DNA from: Cereibacter sphaeroides
Lineage (GTDB): Bacteria; Pseudomonadota; Alphaproteobacteria; Rhodobacterales; Rhodobacteraceae
DNA length: 64,000 nucleotides
Assembly (NCBI GenBank): GCA_003243455.1
Contig: QFQS01000006.1
Span: 62,001-126,000 of the forward strand
Reading direction: 5' to 3'
In this document: one piece after another, positions 52,327-61,096 of the stretch
Layout: each line of letters starts with the position of its first letter
Numbering within the stretch: position 1 is the first letter of the stretch
Position numbers and translations under genes: made by a program
Notes under the pieces: model-generated
The model's database searches: none
Told to the model about the DNA's origin: nothing
The model's input: the letters and a program-made list of their open reading frames with translations, nothing else

Positions 52327-53192
52327 TGCGGATGGTCACAGCCCTGCTATGCGGCGCCCTGTTCGGGGCGGGTCTGTTCGTGTCGGGGATGACGGATACG
52401 TTGAAAGTGCAGGGATTTCTCGACATCTTCGGTGCCTGGAATCCGACTTTGGCCTTTGTCCTTGGCGGCGCGATCCTGCCCATGGCGCTCGCCTGGCGCG
52501 TGGCGACTGGACGCGAGCGTAGCTTGCTCGGTGCACCGCTGCCCGGACCGCCGCCCGCCACTATCGACCGGCGCCTGATCGCGGGGTCGGCGCTGTTCGG
52601 CGCAGGCTGGGCACTGGCGGGCCTCTGCCCCGGTCCGGCGCTGGCGTCACTCAGCTTCGGCGGGGCGCGCGGGCTGGTCTTTATCCTGGCGATGGCGGCG
52701 GGTATGCTGGCCGCAGGCCCCATCGGGGCGCATCTATTCGCCAGTATTCGCAAAGGAACAGCCATGGACATCCGCCCCCTGACCGACAGCTATGCCGTAT
52801 CTCCCCAGATCGCCCTCGACGATTTCCCGGCGATAAGGGCGGCGGGCTATGTCACGGTCATCGACAATCGCCCCGACGGCGAGATCCCTGCGGATTTGCA
52901 CACCGCCCGCATGCGTGCGGCTGCCGAGGCGGCGGGCCTGCGATTTGTCGCCAACCCGATCATCGGAGGGGCCATGACCATGGCCAATGTCGAGGCGCAG
53001 AAGGTCGCCATGGCAGAATCCTCCGGTCCGGTCTTCGCCTATTGCGCCTCGGGCAACCGCTCTTCGCAGGTCTGGGCGCTGGCCCATGCCGGGACGCGCC
53101 CGACGGATGAGCTTATCTCGATCCCCGCCCGCTTCGGCTATCAGCTGGAAGGTCTGCGCGGTCAGATCGACATGCTGGCCACACGCGGCTAG
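52326..53192 (+). CDS. YeeE/YedE-like (DUF6691) membrane half fused to TIGR01244 sulfurtransferase/phosphatase domain
   Basis: A 288-residue protein. About residues 1-142 form the second half of the importer (LFGAGLFVSGMTD, GAGWALAGLCPGPALASL with a conserved Cys). About 147-288 is a TIGR01244/DUF442 domain with a rhodanese- and phosphatase-like loop YCASGNRSS near residue 240. No stop separates them, but ATG 52764 at the start of the second domain is preceded by AAAGGA, so a separate soluble product may also be made. It would link sulfur uptake to persulfide or thiosulfate handling. Translationally coupled to the first half. Confidence 0.85.
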   Translation: MRMVTALLCGALFGAGLFVSGMTDTLKVQGFLDIFGAWNPTLAFVLGGAILPMALAWRVATGRERSLLGAPLPGPPPATIDRRLIAGSALFGAGWALAGLCPGPALASLSFGGARGLVFILAMAAGMLAAGPIGAHLFASIRKGTAMDIRPLTDSYAVSPQIALDDFPAIRAAGYVTVIDNRPDGEIPADLHTARMRAAAEAAGLRFVANPIIGGAMTMANVEAQKVAMAESSGPVFAYCASGNRSSQVWALAHAGTRPTDELISIPARFGYQLEGLRGQIDMLATRG

Positions 53193-53204
53193 CATTTATC
53201 CAGC

Positions 53205-53276
53205 GGCGCGCGCCCTTGGCGCGCAAGCGATACGTAAGCGCGCCAAGGCGCGCGTGCCTCCGGGGGGGATATTTTT
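53205..53276. terminator. GC-rich dyad with AAATATCCCCCC motif between convergent genes
   Basis: A left arm at 53205-53224 pairs with a right arm at 53238-53254 with one bulge around a 13-base loop. Next to it, in minus orientation, lies AAAAATATCCCCCCCG (53261-53276), a variant of the motif at 5186 and 27409. Probable bidirectional terminator. Confidence 0.5.
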
Positions 53277-53310
53277 CAACAGAAGAATGAAAGGGGCTGC
53301 GTCGGCACTT

Positions 53311-54252
53311 TCAGCCGGCCGCGACACTGGCGACGACCTTCATATCCACCACCTGGCCGGGCGGCTCGGCACTGGCGGGTTCCGGGATCAGCCGGATCGC
53401 CCGCATCCCCCGGTTCTGGCCCAGCTTCCCGGCGGCGAGCGGGCGCCCGTCCAGCCCCTGCAGCACGATCTGCTCCAGCGCCGCCATCGGCAGGGGAACG
53501 ACATCGCCCGACTTCAGCCCCATCACGGCGGAAAGCGGCACGGTCACGCGGTGCAGAACGGCGGCCAGATCGGCCTCGGTCCGCATGACCTGATCGCTCA
53601 ACGCCTGGGTGAACATCGCGGCAGCCACCGGCGGCGGCAGCGCTTCGGGCGCGGGGCTGGGCAGGCGCCCCCTGCCCTCGGCCGGCAGCGCCAGCAGCAC
53701 CGGCCCCGACTTTGCCCCCCCCGCCAGCCGGACCTCGGCCAGCAGCACACGGTAGCTGTCCTCTTCCAGCAGCAGCCCCAGGGGGCGCGGATCGTCGAGG
53801 AAAGAAGCATAACGGAACCCGCCCGCCCAGGTCAGGTCGCCCTCATACTCCAGCCCCGTTTCCAGATCGGCCATCGCCCTGTCGATCAGCCCGGCAACCA
53901 TCGTGGCATCGGTCCGCGTCGGCTTGCGCGCGGGTGGCGCGATGGTGGTGACACGGCCCATCGTCTGCATTTCGATCATCGCCGACAGCACGGGCGGCGA
54001 CAGGGCGAGGATGCCAAGTCCCTCTCCCGGTCCCTCCAGCACCGCGATCAGCGCGCGCTCGGGCGCAAGTTCGAGCAATTCGGCAAGGCTCAGCCGCGAC
54101 ACCGACAGGCGCGCCACCTCCAGCGGCAGGGCGATCACATCATTCGCAGCCCGCGCCAGCGCCAGCCGCCACTGGCGATCCGCCCCCGGCCCGCCGTCCG
54201 ATCGCGCGGCGCGCGCCGCCGCCACCTTACGCCTGATCACTTCGCCTGCCAC
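53311..54252 (-). CDS. FliM/FliN family flagellar motor switch protein (single-chain, divergent)
   Basis: A 313-residue protein. The middle (about 60-200) has the FliM CheC-like pattern (LGILALSPPVLSAMIEMQTMGR) and the C-terminus (about 230-295) the FliN-type SpoA core (VPLSAVMGLKSGDVVPLPM, GQNRGMRAIRL). Such proteins form or modify the flagellar C-ring. No other flagellar or chemotaxis gene is present in the window, so it is an orphan here. It might be an accessory switch protein; start assumed at 54252. Confidence 0.8.
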   Translation of the reverse strand: MAGEVIRRKVAAARAARSDGGPGADRQWRLALARAANDVIALPLEVARLSVSRLSLAELLELAPERALIAVLEGPGEGLGILALSPPVLSAMIEMQTMGRVTTIAPPARKPTRTDATMVAGLIDRAMADLETGLEYEGDLTWAGGFRYASFLDDPRPLGLLLEEDSYRVLLAEVRLAGGAKSGPVLLALPAEGRGRLPSPAPEALPPPVAAAMFTQALSDQVMRTEADLAAVLHRVTVPLSAVMGLKSGDVVPLPMAALEQIVLQGLDGRPLAAGKLGQNRGMRAIRLIPEPASAEPPGQVVDMKVVASVAAG

Positions 54253-54318
54253 GCGCCCTTGCCCCCGTTCTGATTGCCGGGAAAGGCTGCCACTTCACCC
54301 TTAACAAAGCGTGGAAAT

Positions 54319-57018
54319 TCACGCAGCCTTTCGCAGCCGCAGCGGAAAGGTCACGCGAAAGGCGGTGCCGCTCTGCCCCGGCAGATAGGTGACGGTGCCG
54401 CCCAGATTGGCCATCACCTCGCGGCAGATCGCAAGGCCCAGGCCTGCCCCGCCCGCGCGGCTTCCTTCGCTGAGCCGCGCGAATTTTTCAAAGATCAGCG
54501 CCCGGTTTTCCTCACCGATACCGCGACCATTGTCGATCACGTCCACCACCACCTGCGCGCCCCGCTGCCGCACTGCGATGCGCAATTCCGGCGGTTCGGT
54601 CGCGCAGTATTTCCGCGCGTTCGAGATCAGGTTGATGAAGACCTGCACCATCCGGTCGGCATCGGTGCGCACGAAGATACCCTCGGTCGCCGGATCGCGA
54701 TGCACCGCAAAACGACGCTCGGGCCGCACATGCGCCGCCGCGACCAGCGCGCGGTCGATCATGTCGGACAGGCGCGCCAGCCCAAGGTCCAGCTGCATCG
54801 TGCCGCTTTCCATCACGCTCAGATCCAGCAAGTCATCCAGCAGCCGGGTCAGCCTTATCGCCTCGTCATGAATGATCCCCGCATGCTTTCGCGCCATCTC
54901 GGGCGGCAGGTCGCCCTCCATCAGGATTTCCGAGAAGGCCCGGATCGAGGTCATGGGCGTGCGCAATTCATGGCTGATCTGGCTCAGGAAAGCATCCTTC
55001 TGGACCGACAACTGGGTCAGCTTTTCGTTGACCTCGCGCAACTGCCGCGCCGTCCGGGTCAGTTCCTGCGACTGCGCTTCCAGCCGGGCGGAATATTCCA
55101 TGATCTGCGCGGTCTCGTTGGCCACCGCCATCAGATCCTCGACCGAGACCGCCGCCCCGCCGACGCTCTGGCTGATCATGGCGTGCGCCGTCGCCGCACC
55201 GACCGAACCGGATAGCCGCCGCTCCAGCGCGCCGATGAAGGCGGGCACCGGATCGGGCAGCAGGCCGACCTTGCCCTGCGCCTTGGCCTCGGCCTCGAAA
55301 AACGCCAGTGCCTCATCCTCGCCTAAGATACGCTGGCTCAGCACCAGCAGATCCTCGGCGGCTGCGGGGCCACGGGTCCAGCCGCCCGTCGCCATCGCAT
55401 CCTCGAACACGTTGACGAAAGCCGCGCCCTGCACCCGCTCGACCGGCCCCGGAAAGGTCAGGATCGAGCCCAGGCAGAAGGCCGCGATGTTCACCACCAT
55501 CGACCAGAACATCGCATGCAGCAGCGGGTCCATCCCCGCAACGCCGAACAGCGCCTGCGGCCGCAGCCAGCCGATACCCCATGGCCCATCGGCCATGACG
55601 CTGGCCGACAGCACCGCATCGGGCCCAAAGGACGGCAGGTACAGCGCATAGGTCCAGACCGCCGCCCCGGCGGCCAGCCCGGCGACCGCCCCCACGCGAG
55701 TGGCCCCGCGCCAGAACATGCCACCGATCATCGCGGGCAAGATCTGCGCCGCGCCAACGAAAGAGATAAGCCCGATGGCCGCCAGCGCCTCCGACCCGCC
55801 CGACAGCCGGAAATAAGCGTATCCCAGCGCCACGACCCCGGCGATGGACAGCCGCCGCGCCCGCAGGATCACGCGGCGCACGTCCCCCGTCACCGACTGC
55901 CCCGGCCCGCCCTGCGCCGGGCGCAGCCACAGCCACAACGGCATGACGATATGGTTCGACACCATCGTCGCCAACGCAATCGACGCCACGATGACCATGG
56001 ATGTGGCCGAGGAAAATCCGCCCAGGAACGCCAGCATCGCCAATCCGCCCTGCCCCTGCGACAGTGGCAGCGTCAGCACGAACAGATCGGGGTTCGATCC
56101 CTCAGGCATAAGCTGCAACCCGATGACGGCAATCGGCACCACGAACAGGCTCATCGCCAGCAGGTATAGCGGGAAAGCCCAGCTCGCAGTGCCAAGGTGA
56201 CGCTCGTTGACGTTTTCCACCACCGTCACCTGGAACATCCGTGGCAGGCACAGCACGGCGGCGGCCGCCAGAAAGATCAGGCCCGCCCAGCGCCCCGGCT
56301 GCAACTCCCACTCCGCCACCTGAGACGCCTCGATGCGGTCAAAGACATCCGCAGGCCCGCCCGCCAGCCCCCAGACGACGAAGATGCCCACGGCGAGCAA
56401 TGCAACCAGTTTTACCACTGCCTCCACCGCAATGGCGGTGACGACGCCATGGTGACGCTCGTTTGCGTCAAGGTTCCGGGTGCCGAACAACACCGTGAAA
56501 AGCGCCAGCCCCACCGCCACCCAAAACGCCGTCGCGGCCTTGTCCGGCACAGGGCCACCCGTTTCGGTGGCGCTTGCAAAGACCTCGAAAGACAGCACCA
56601 CCGACTGCAATTGCAGCGCGATATAGGGCGTCGCCGCCACCACCGAGATCAGCGTGACGATCACGCCCAGCAGGTTCGACTTGCCATATCGGGAAGAGAT
56701 CAGGTCGGCGATCGAGGTGATCCGCTGCGTCTTGCCGATCCGCACCAGCTTGCGCAGCACCCACCACCAGCCGACAAAGACCAGCGTCGGCCCCAGATAG
56801 ATCGTCGCGAACTCCAGCCCCGAGCGGGCCGCGTAGCCAACCGCGCCATAAAAGGTCCAGGCGGTGCAATAGATCGACAGCGACAGCGTGTAGATCATCG
56901 GTGACCGCAGCCAGGGAATCGACCGCCGCGCCGCCCGCCGCTCGACGGCAAAGGCGACAAGGAACAGGAGGATCACATAAGTCAGGCAGACAAGGACAAG
57001 GATGTTGAAGGGGACCAT
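54319..57018 (-). CDS. CbrA-like sensor: sodium:solute symporter domain fused to histidine kinase
   Basis: An 899-residue protein starting MVPFNILVLVCLTY. About residues 1-500 form an SSS/PutP-like transporter with some 12-13 membrane segments. A linker and coiled coil (about 600-655) lead to HisKA with the phospho-His in SQISHELRTP (near residue 665), then HATPase motifs N (FINLISNARKY), G1 (DNGRGIGEEN) and G2 (GAGLGLAIC). This architecture is that of CbrA-type sensors of carbon/nitrogen status or amino-acid transport. It overlaps the small membrane-protein gene by ATGA. Confidence 0.9.
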   Translation of the reverse strand: MVPFNILVLVCLTYVILLFLVAFAVERRAARRSIPWLRSPMIYTLSLSIYCTAWTFYGAVGYAARSGLEFATIYLGPTLVFVGWWWVLRKLVRIGKTQRITSIADLISSRYGKSNLLGVIVTLISVVAATPYIALQLQSVVLSFEVFASATETGGPVPDKAATAFWVAVGLALFTVLFGTRNLDANERHHGVVTAIAVEAVVKLVALLAVGIFVVWGLAGGPADVFDRIEASQVAEWELQPGRWAGLIFLAAAAVLCLPRMFQVTVVENVNERHLGTASWAFPLYLLAMSLFVVPIAVIGLQLMPEGSNPDLFVLTLPLSQGQGGLAMLAFLGGFSSATSMVIVASIALATMVSNHIVMPLWLWLRPAQGGPGQSVTGDVRRVILRARRLSIAGVVALGYAYFRLSGGSEALAAIGLISFVGAAQILPAMIGGMFWRGATRVGAVAGLAAGAAVWTYALYLPSFGPDAVLSASVMADGPWGIGWLRPQALFGVAGMDPLLHAMFWSMVVNIAAFCLGSILTFPGPVERVQGAAFVNVFEDAMATGGWTRGPAAAEDLLVLSQRILGEDEALAFFEAEAKAQGKVGLLPDPVPAFIGALERRLSGSVGAATAHAMISQSVGGAAVSVEDLMAVANETAQIMEYSARLEAQSQELTRTARQLREVNEKLTQLSVQKDAFLSQISHELRTPMTSIRAFSEILMEGDLPPEMARKHAGIIHDEAIRLTRLLDDLLDLSVMESGTMQLDLGLARLSDMIDRALVAAAHVRPERRFAVHRDPATEGIFVRTDADRMVQVFINLISNARKYCATEPPELRIAVRQRGAQVVVDVIDNGRGIGEENRALIFEKFARLSEGSRAGGAGLGLAICREVMANLGGTVTYLPGQSGTAFRVTFPLRLRKAA

Positions 57019-57287
57019 CAGCCCTCGCCATCCCCGGAATTCGGCGGCTCGGCGCCAACCAGCCCGCGCGACAATAGCCGCGAGATCACGATCAGCCCGG
57101 CCCAGACCCCAAACAGGTAAAGCCCGTCCTGTGCCGTCCGCCGCCCTTCGCCCAGACCCGGCTCCCACAGGATCGGCAGCAGGAAAAGAAACAGGCCGAA
57201 CACCGGCAAAAGCCGCGCCGCATCGACGCGCCTCCGCCGCCGATAGGGCCTGCGCTGCAGGAAAAGCGGAAGACCCGGCCGCCTCAT
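57018..57287 (-). CDS. Small membrane protein encoded between receiver and CbrA-like kinase
   Basis: An 89-residue protein with a strongly basic N-terminus (LFLQRRPYRRRRRVD) and two hydrophobic helices (about 27-43 and 55-70). It overlaps both neighbours by a few bases, so translation of the three genes is coupled. In Pseudomonas a small coupled frame (cbrX) precedes cbrA, so this may be a functional analogue, but homology is not shown. Confidence 0.7.
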   Translation of the reverse strand: MRRPGLPLFLQRRPYRRRRRVDAARLLPVFGLFLFLLPILWEPGLGEGRRTAQDGLYLFGVWAGLIVISRLLSRGLVGAEPPNSGDGEG

Positions 57288-57652
57288 GCGCCTGCCAACT
57301 GCCGGACCGATGCCAATATCTCGGCATTGGAGAAAGGTTTCGACATGAACCCGCTGGCCCCGATCCGCGCCGCCTCGGCCCGGTCGCGCTCCTGCCCCTT
57401 GGCGGTCAGCATCAGCACCGGCAGGTTCTCGGTCGCCGCATCGGCGCGCAGGGCGGCGAGTATCTCGAACCCGCTGCGGCCCGGCAGCATCACGTCAAGG
57501 ATCACCAGATCGGGATGCGCCTCGCGAACAGCGGCCTCTGCGCCCAATCCGTCCGAAATTGCAGACACATGCCAGCCATCCCGCATCAGGATGAAGCGGA
57601 TCGCCTCGATGATGTTCGGCTCGTCCTCGATCAGCAGAACATGCTTGCCCAT
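57284..57652 (-). CDS. Single-domain response regulator (CheY-like receiver)
   Basis: A 122-residue receiver with acidic pocket IEDE (residues 8-11), phospho-acceptor Asp53 in VILDVMLPG, a Thr in LMLTAKG and Lys in SKPF near residue 104. No output domain follows. It is the first gene of the string receiver, small membrane protein, SSS-histidine kinase, so it is probably the cognate partner, acting by protein contact rather than DNA binding, unlike CbrB, which has AAA+ and DNA-binding domains. Confidence 0.92.
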   Translation of the reverse strand: MGKHVLLIEDEPNIIEAIRFILMRDGWHVSAISDGLGAEAAVREAHPDLVILDVMLPGRSGFEILAALRADAATENLPVLMLTAKGQERDRAEAARIGASGFMSKPFSNAEILASVRQLAGA

Positions 57653-57719
57653 CCCGCCTTAGGCCCTCCCTGCCCCCAGTAAGACTATCCGCGAAAAACC
57701 GGCCCCCTGTCAAAACCCG

Positions 57720-59006
57720 TCAGGCAGCGATCTCGGTCAGGATTGACGGCTCGCGCCGGGCCGGACAGGCCGCGCGCGGGCAGATGCGGCAGGTCGTGCC
57801 AATGGGCAGCGCCTCGCCCGCCCCGCCCTCGTCCGGCAGGATCAGCATCGCGGCCTCTGCCATTGGCGCGGACTGGAACCCCAGCGGCACATGCGGCTGG
57901 CAATAAGCCAGCGCCCGGAACCGCCGCGGCCCCCCGCCCCATATCTCGACCCGGGCCGAGATCGCACTCATCGGCCGCTGAAGCGCGGCGTACAGCGGCC
58001 ACAGCGGACAGGCCGCCCCAAAGCGTGGCAAGGCGAACCCTTCTATGGGCCGCCGGAATGTCACCGTCCCCGAGGCATCGCAGATCACCACGCCCCAACC
58101 CGCCCCCGGCACCAGCGCCAGCCTGCGGAACACGGCGATCACGCCTGCCCCAAACTCCTGCGCCAGCCGCAGCGGGTCCGGCACGTCGTCCGCAACCGCC
58201 GCCACCAGCGCCGCCATCGGCACCGCCTCTGCATCCCGCGCCGCCTGCCCGATCCAGCCCCGCGCCATCTCGCGCGCCGCACCAGAGGCCAGCGTTCCCG
58301 CCTCGGCCAGAAGGTCCGACGCCGCGCCCCGCTCCAACTCGGGCAAGGCCCAGCCCCGCGCCTCCAGCCAGCTTTCCAGTTCTTCCTGCGGCCCGGCGAT
58401 CCCCGGTTCCTCTGCCGTTCCACCCGCATCCAGATAGGCCACCAGCGCCTCGGCCCCCACTGCCAGCCGCTCGGCATCGTCATGCAGGTTGGCATGGAAC
58501 CGCGCCCGCCACTCCGGTTCGATCTCTTCGCCATCCGCCAGGATCGCCGCCGTGGACCGCACGGCACTCACAACCGAAAGCAGCTCATGCAGCGCCGCCG
58601 ACAGATGCGGGTCCTGCGTCATCCGGTCCGACATGACCGCAACCGACCGCTCCAGCCGCCCCAGACGCCGGTGCTGCGCCGCCAGCAACTCGGCCCAGCC
58701 CGGATAGCGCGCGACGAAATCCTCGATCCGCCCGACCTCGGGCGGCACCCCGCCCGCGCCCGCCGCCGCATCGCGCAAATCCGCCGCCAGCGCCCCCTCT
58801 GCCCCCTGCGACAGCGCCTCGGGATCGACGCTCAGCACTTCGGCCAGCCGCGCCAGCACGTCATCGCCGATCCGCCGCCGGTTATGCTCGATCAGGTTGA
58901 GGTAAGAGGCCGAAATCCCCGCCGCGCGCGCCACCTCCGCCTGCCGCAACCCCAGCAGGGCGCGCCGCTCGCGCAAGCGGCTTCCGGTCAGTGCGGCTAC
59001 AACCAT
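57720..59006 (-). CDS. Short-chain fatty acyl-CoA regulator, ScfR family (XRE HTH + DUF2083)
   Basis: A 428-residue regulator. XRE helix-turn-helix at about 6-62 (LRERRALLGLRQAEVARAAGISASYLNLIEHNRR), then the ScfR core, ending with a Cys-rich motif CRICPRAACPARREP near residue 410. The family (PccR, MccR, IbcR, RamB) senses acyl-CoA esters and controls propionyl-CoA, isobutyryl-CoA or glyoxylate-type pathways. No obvious target enzyme is adjacent, so the effector cannot be inferred. It lies 67 bp upstream of the receiver gene on the same strand. Confidence 0.87.
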   Translation of the reverse strand: MVVAALTGSRLRERRALLGLRQAEVARAAGISASYLNLIEHNRRRIGDDVLARLAEVLSVDPEALSQGAEGALAADLRDAAAGAGGVPPEVGRIEDFVARYPGWAELLAAQHRRLGRLERSVAVMSDRMTQDPHLSAALHELLSVVSAVRSTAAILADGEEIEPEWRARFHANLHDDAERLAVGAEALVAYLDAGGTAEEPGIAGPQEELESWLEARGWALPELERGAASDLLAEAGTLASGAAREMARGWIGQAARDAEAVPMAALVAAVADDVPDPLRLAQEFGAGVIAVFRRLALVPGAGWGVVICDASGTVTFRRPIEGFALPRFGAACPLWPLYAALQRPMSAISARVEIWGGGPRRFRALAYCQPHVPLGFQSAPMAEAAMLILPDEGGAGEALPIGTTCRICPRAACPARREPSILTEIAA

Positions 59007-59090
59007 GGCGACAACCCTATGACGACCAATAAAATTTACACGGCCAGGGGCTTTTTACAATCCCTGGAAAACCCCCAATCTCCTGTTTCC

Positions 59091-59142
59091 AAATATCCTC
59101 GGGGGTGGGGTCTGGGGAGGGGGCAGACAGCCCCCTCCCCAG
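59091..59142. terminator. AAATATCCTCGGGGG motif plus 12 bp perfect hairpin
   Basis: Motif AAATATCCTCGGGGGTGGGG at 59091-59110, then stem 59112-59123 with 59131-59142 (12 bp perfect, loop CAGACAG). It lies beyond the end of the minus-strand ABC binding-protein gene, so it probably serves that operon. Fourth copy of the motif in the window. Confidence 0.6.
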
Positions 59143-59216
59143 CCTCTCCGCAAATCAGCGCAAATAAAAAGGGCGCGCCGACAACGACGCGCCCCCCTAT
59201 CCACGTAAAAGCCGCC

Positions 59217-60200
59217 TTATTTCAGCGCCTTGTCCGTCACCACGCTGGTCCAGGCCCCTTCCGGTGCCTTGGAAATCACCGGGTCCGATCCGCCCGCCAG
59301 CAGGATCTTCACCGTCCGATCGGCATCAGCCACATCCAGCGCACCATTGGACCCTGCGGTCAGCTTGGCGATCTCGCCCATCATGCGCTTCTGGTGCTGC
59401 TCGGTCTGCGCGCCGGTCTCGTCGTTTTCCAGCACGATCATCGCAGCCTCGTCGGGGTTCTCCTCGGCCCATTTCCAGCCCTTCATGCTGGCACGGACAA
59501 AGCGCACCATCTTATCCTCGAACGCCGGGTCTTTCAGCTTGTCCTCAAGCACATACAGCCCGTCCTCCAGCGTCGCCACGCCTTCGTCCTCATACTTGAA
59601 GGTCACGAGTTGCTCGGGCGTGATGCCGGCGTCGATGACCTGCCAGTATTCGTTGTAGGTCATGGTCGAAATGCAGGCGGCCTGTTTCTGCAGCAGCGGA
59701 TCGACGTTGAAGCCCTGCTTCAGCACCGTCACGCCATTCGCGCTGCCGTCGGTCGGGATGCCCAAAGTCGCCATCCAGCTCAGGAACGGATACTCGTTGC
59801 CGCCGAACCAGACGCCCAGCGTATGGCCCGGAAACTCCTTGGGAGTGGTCACGCCGCTGTCCTTCATGCAGGTCAGCATCATGCCCGACGATTTGAACGG
59901 CTGCGCGATGTTCACCAGCGGCAGGCCCTTCTCCCGCGCGGCCAAAGCCGAAGGCATCCAGTCGATCACCACATCCGCCCCGCCACCGGCGACAACCTGC
60001 GTCGGCGCCACGTCCGGCCCACCCGGCTTGATGGTGACATTCAGGTTCTCTTCCTCGTAGAACCCCTTGTCCTTGGCCACGAAATAGCCCGCGAACTGGG
60101 CCTGCGTGACCCATTTCAGTTGCAGCGTCACATCGTCCGCCGCCCAGGCGCCGCTGGCGGAGAACGCCGCCAGAGCCGCCACTGTTACCAGCTTCCTCAT
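59217..60200 (-). CDS. NMT1/THI5-like ABC transporter substrate-binding protein
   Basis: A 327-residue periplasmic protein with a signal peptide (MRKLVTVAALAAF to AWA, cleavage before ADDVTLQLKW). LQLKWVTQAQFAGYFVAKDKGFYEEENL is the hallmark of the NMT1/THI5 group that binds thiamine-pyrimidine or other pyrimidine-like ligands. It is the last gene of the operon ATPase, permease, permease, binding protein. The dihydropyrimidinase gene just beyond the divergent cupin suggests a pyrimidine base as substrate. Confidence 0.9.
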   Translation of the reverse strand: MRKLVTVAALAAFSASGAWAADDVTLQLKWVTQAQFAGYFVAKDKGFYEEENLNVTIKPGGPDVAPTQVVAGGGADVVIDWMPSALAAREKGLPLVNIAQPFKSSGMMLTCMKDSGVTTPKEFPGHTLGVWFGGNEYPFLSWMATLGIPTDGSANGVTVLKQGFNVDPLLQKQAACISTMTYNEYWQVIDAGITPEQLVTFKYEDEGVATLEDGLYVLEDKLKDPAFEDKMVRFVRASMKGWKWAEENPDEAAMIVLENDETGAQTEQHQKRMMGEIAKLTAGSNGALDVADADRTVKILLAGGSDPVISKAPEGAWTSVVTDKALK

Positions 60201-60250
60201 TTCCGATACCTCCGTGTTGCCGCCCCTTTTCGCGGGCGTTGTTAATCGTC

Positions 60251-61096
60251 TCAGACCCGTTGCGAGGGGTGCCAGAATGTCACCCGCCGCTCGATCAGCG
60301 CGATCAGCCCATAGAAGGCCGAACCTGCCAATGCCGCAACCGCAATTTCCGCCCAGACAAGGTCAAGGTCCAGACTGCCGACAGCCGCCGATATGCGGAA
60401 CCCCATCCCGCGTGTCGGGCTGCCGAAAAACTCGGCAACGATGGCCCCGATCAGCGCCAGCGTGGTGGCGATCTTCAAGCCGTTGAAGATAAACGGCATG
60501 GCCGCTGGCAGGCGCAGCTTCCACAAGGCCTGCCAGTAACTCGCCCCCCAGGTCGCCATCAGGTCGCGCTGCATCCGCTCGGATGCCGCCAGCCCCGCGA
60601 CCGTGTTCACCAGAACCGGGAAGAACACCATGACGACAACGACTGCCGCCTTGGAATGCCAGTCGAACCCGAACCACATCACCAGAATCGGCGCGATACC
60701 GACGACCGGCAGCGCGGCCACGAAATTGCCCACCGGCAAAAGGCCCCGTTTCAGGAAACCCGACCGGTCGATCAGGACCGCCACGACAATCGCAGCAACA
60801 CAGCCGATGACATAACCGGACAGCGCGCCCTTCACGAAGGTCTGGACAAAATCGCTCCAGAGTAGCGACGTGTTATTCGCGATAGCCGCACCGATGGCCG
60901 TCGGCGGTGGCAGGATGACGCGCGGCACATTCAGCCCACGCACCACGCCCTCCCAGACGACCAGCAGCGTCGCGCCGAAAATCGCCGGAACCAACAAGCG
61001 CCCCGCACGATGCTTCATCAGGCCCGATGCTGCCAGCCGGATGTTCAGCGCCCATGCCGCCGCCCAGAAGACCAGACTGCCAAGCACCCATGTCAT
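60251..61096 (-). CDS. ABC transporter permease (SsuC/TauC/ThiX-type), second
   Basis: A 281-residue permease with six hydrophobic segments. The EAA region is visible as LMATWGASYWQALWKLRLPAAMPF near residue 185, and AIVAEFFGSPTRGMGF follows. It overlaps the preceding permease gene by four bases (ATGA). Partner of the permease at 61093-61956. Confidence 0.92.
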   Translation of the reverse strand: MTWVLGSLVFWAAAWALNIRLAASGLMKHRAGRLLVPAIFGATLLVVWEGVVRGLNVPRVILPPPTAIGAAIANNTSLLWSDFVQTFVKGALSGYVIGCVAAIVVAVLIDRSGFLKRGLLPVGNFVAALPVVGIAPILVMWFGFDWHSKAAVVVVMVFFPVLVNTVAGLAASERMQRDLMATWGASYWQALWKLRLPAAMPFIFNGLKIATTLALIGAIVAEFFGSPTRGMGFRISAAVGSLDLDLVWAEIAVAALAGSAFYGLIALIERRVTFWHPSQRV

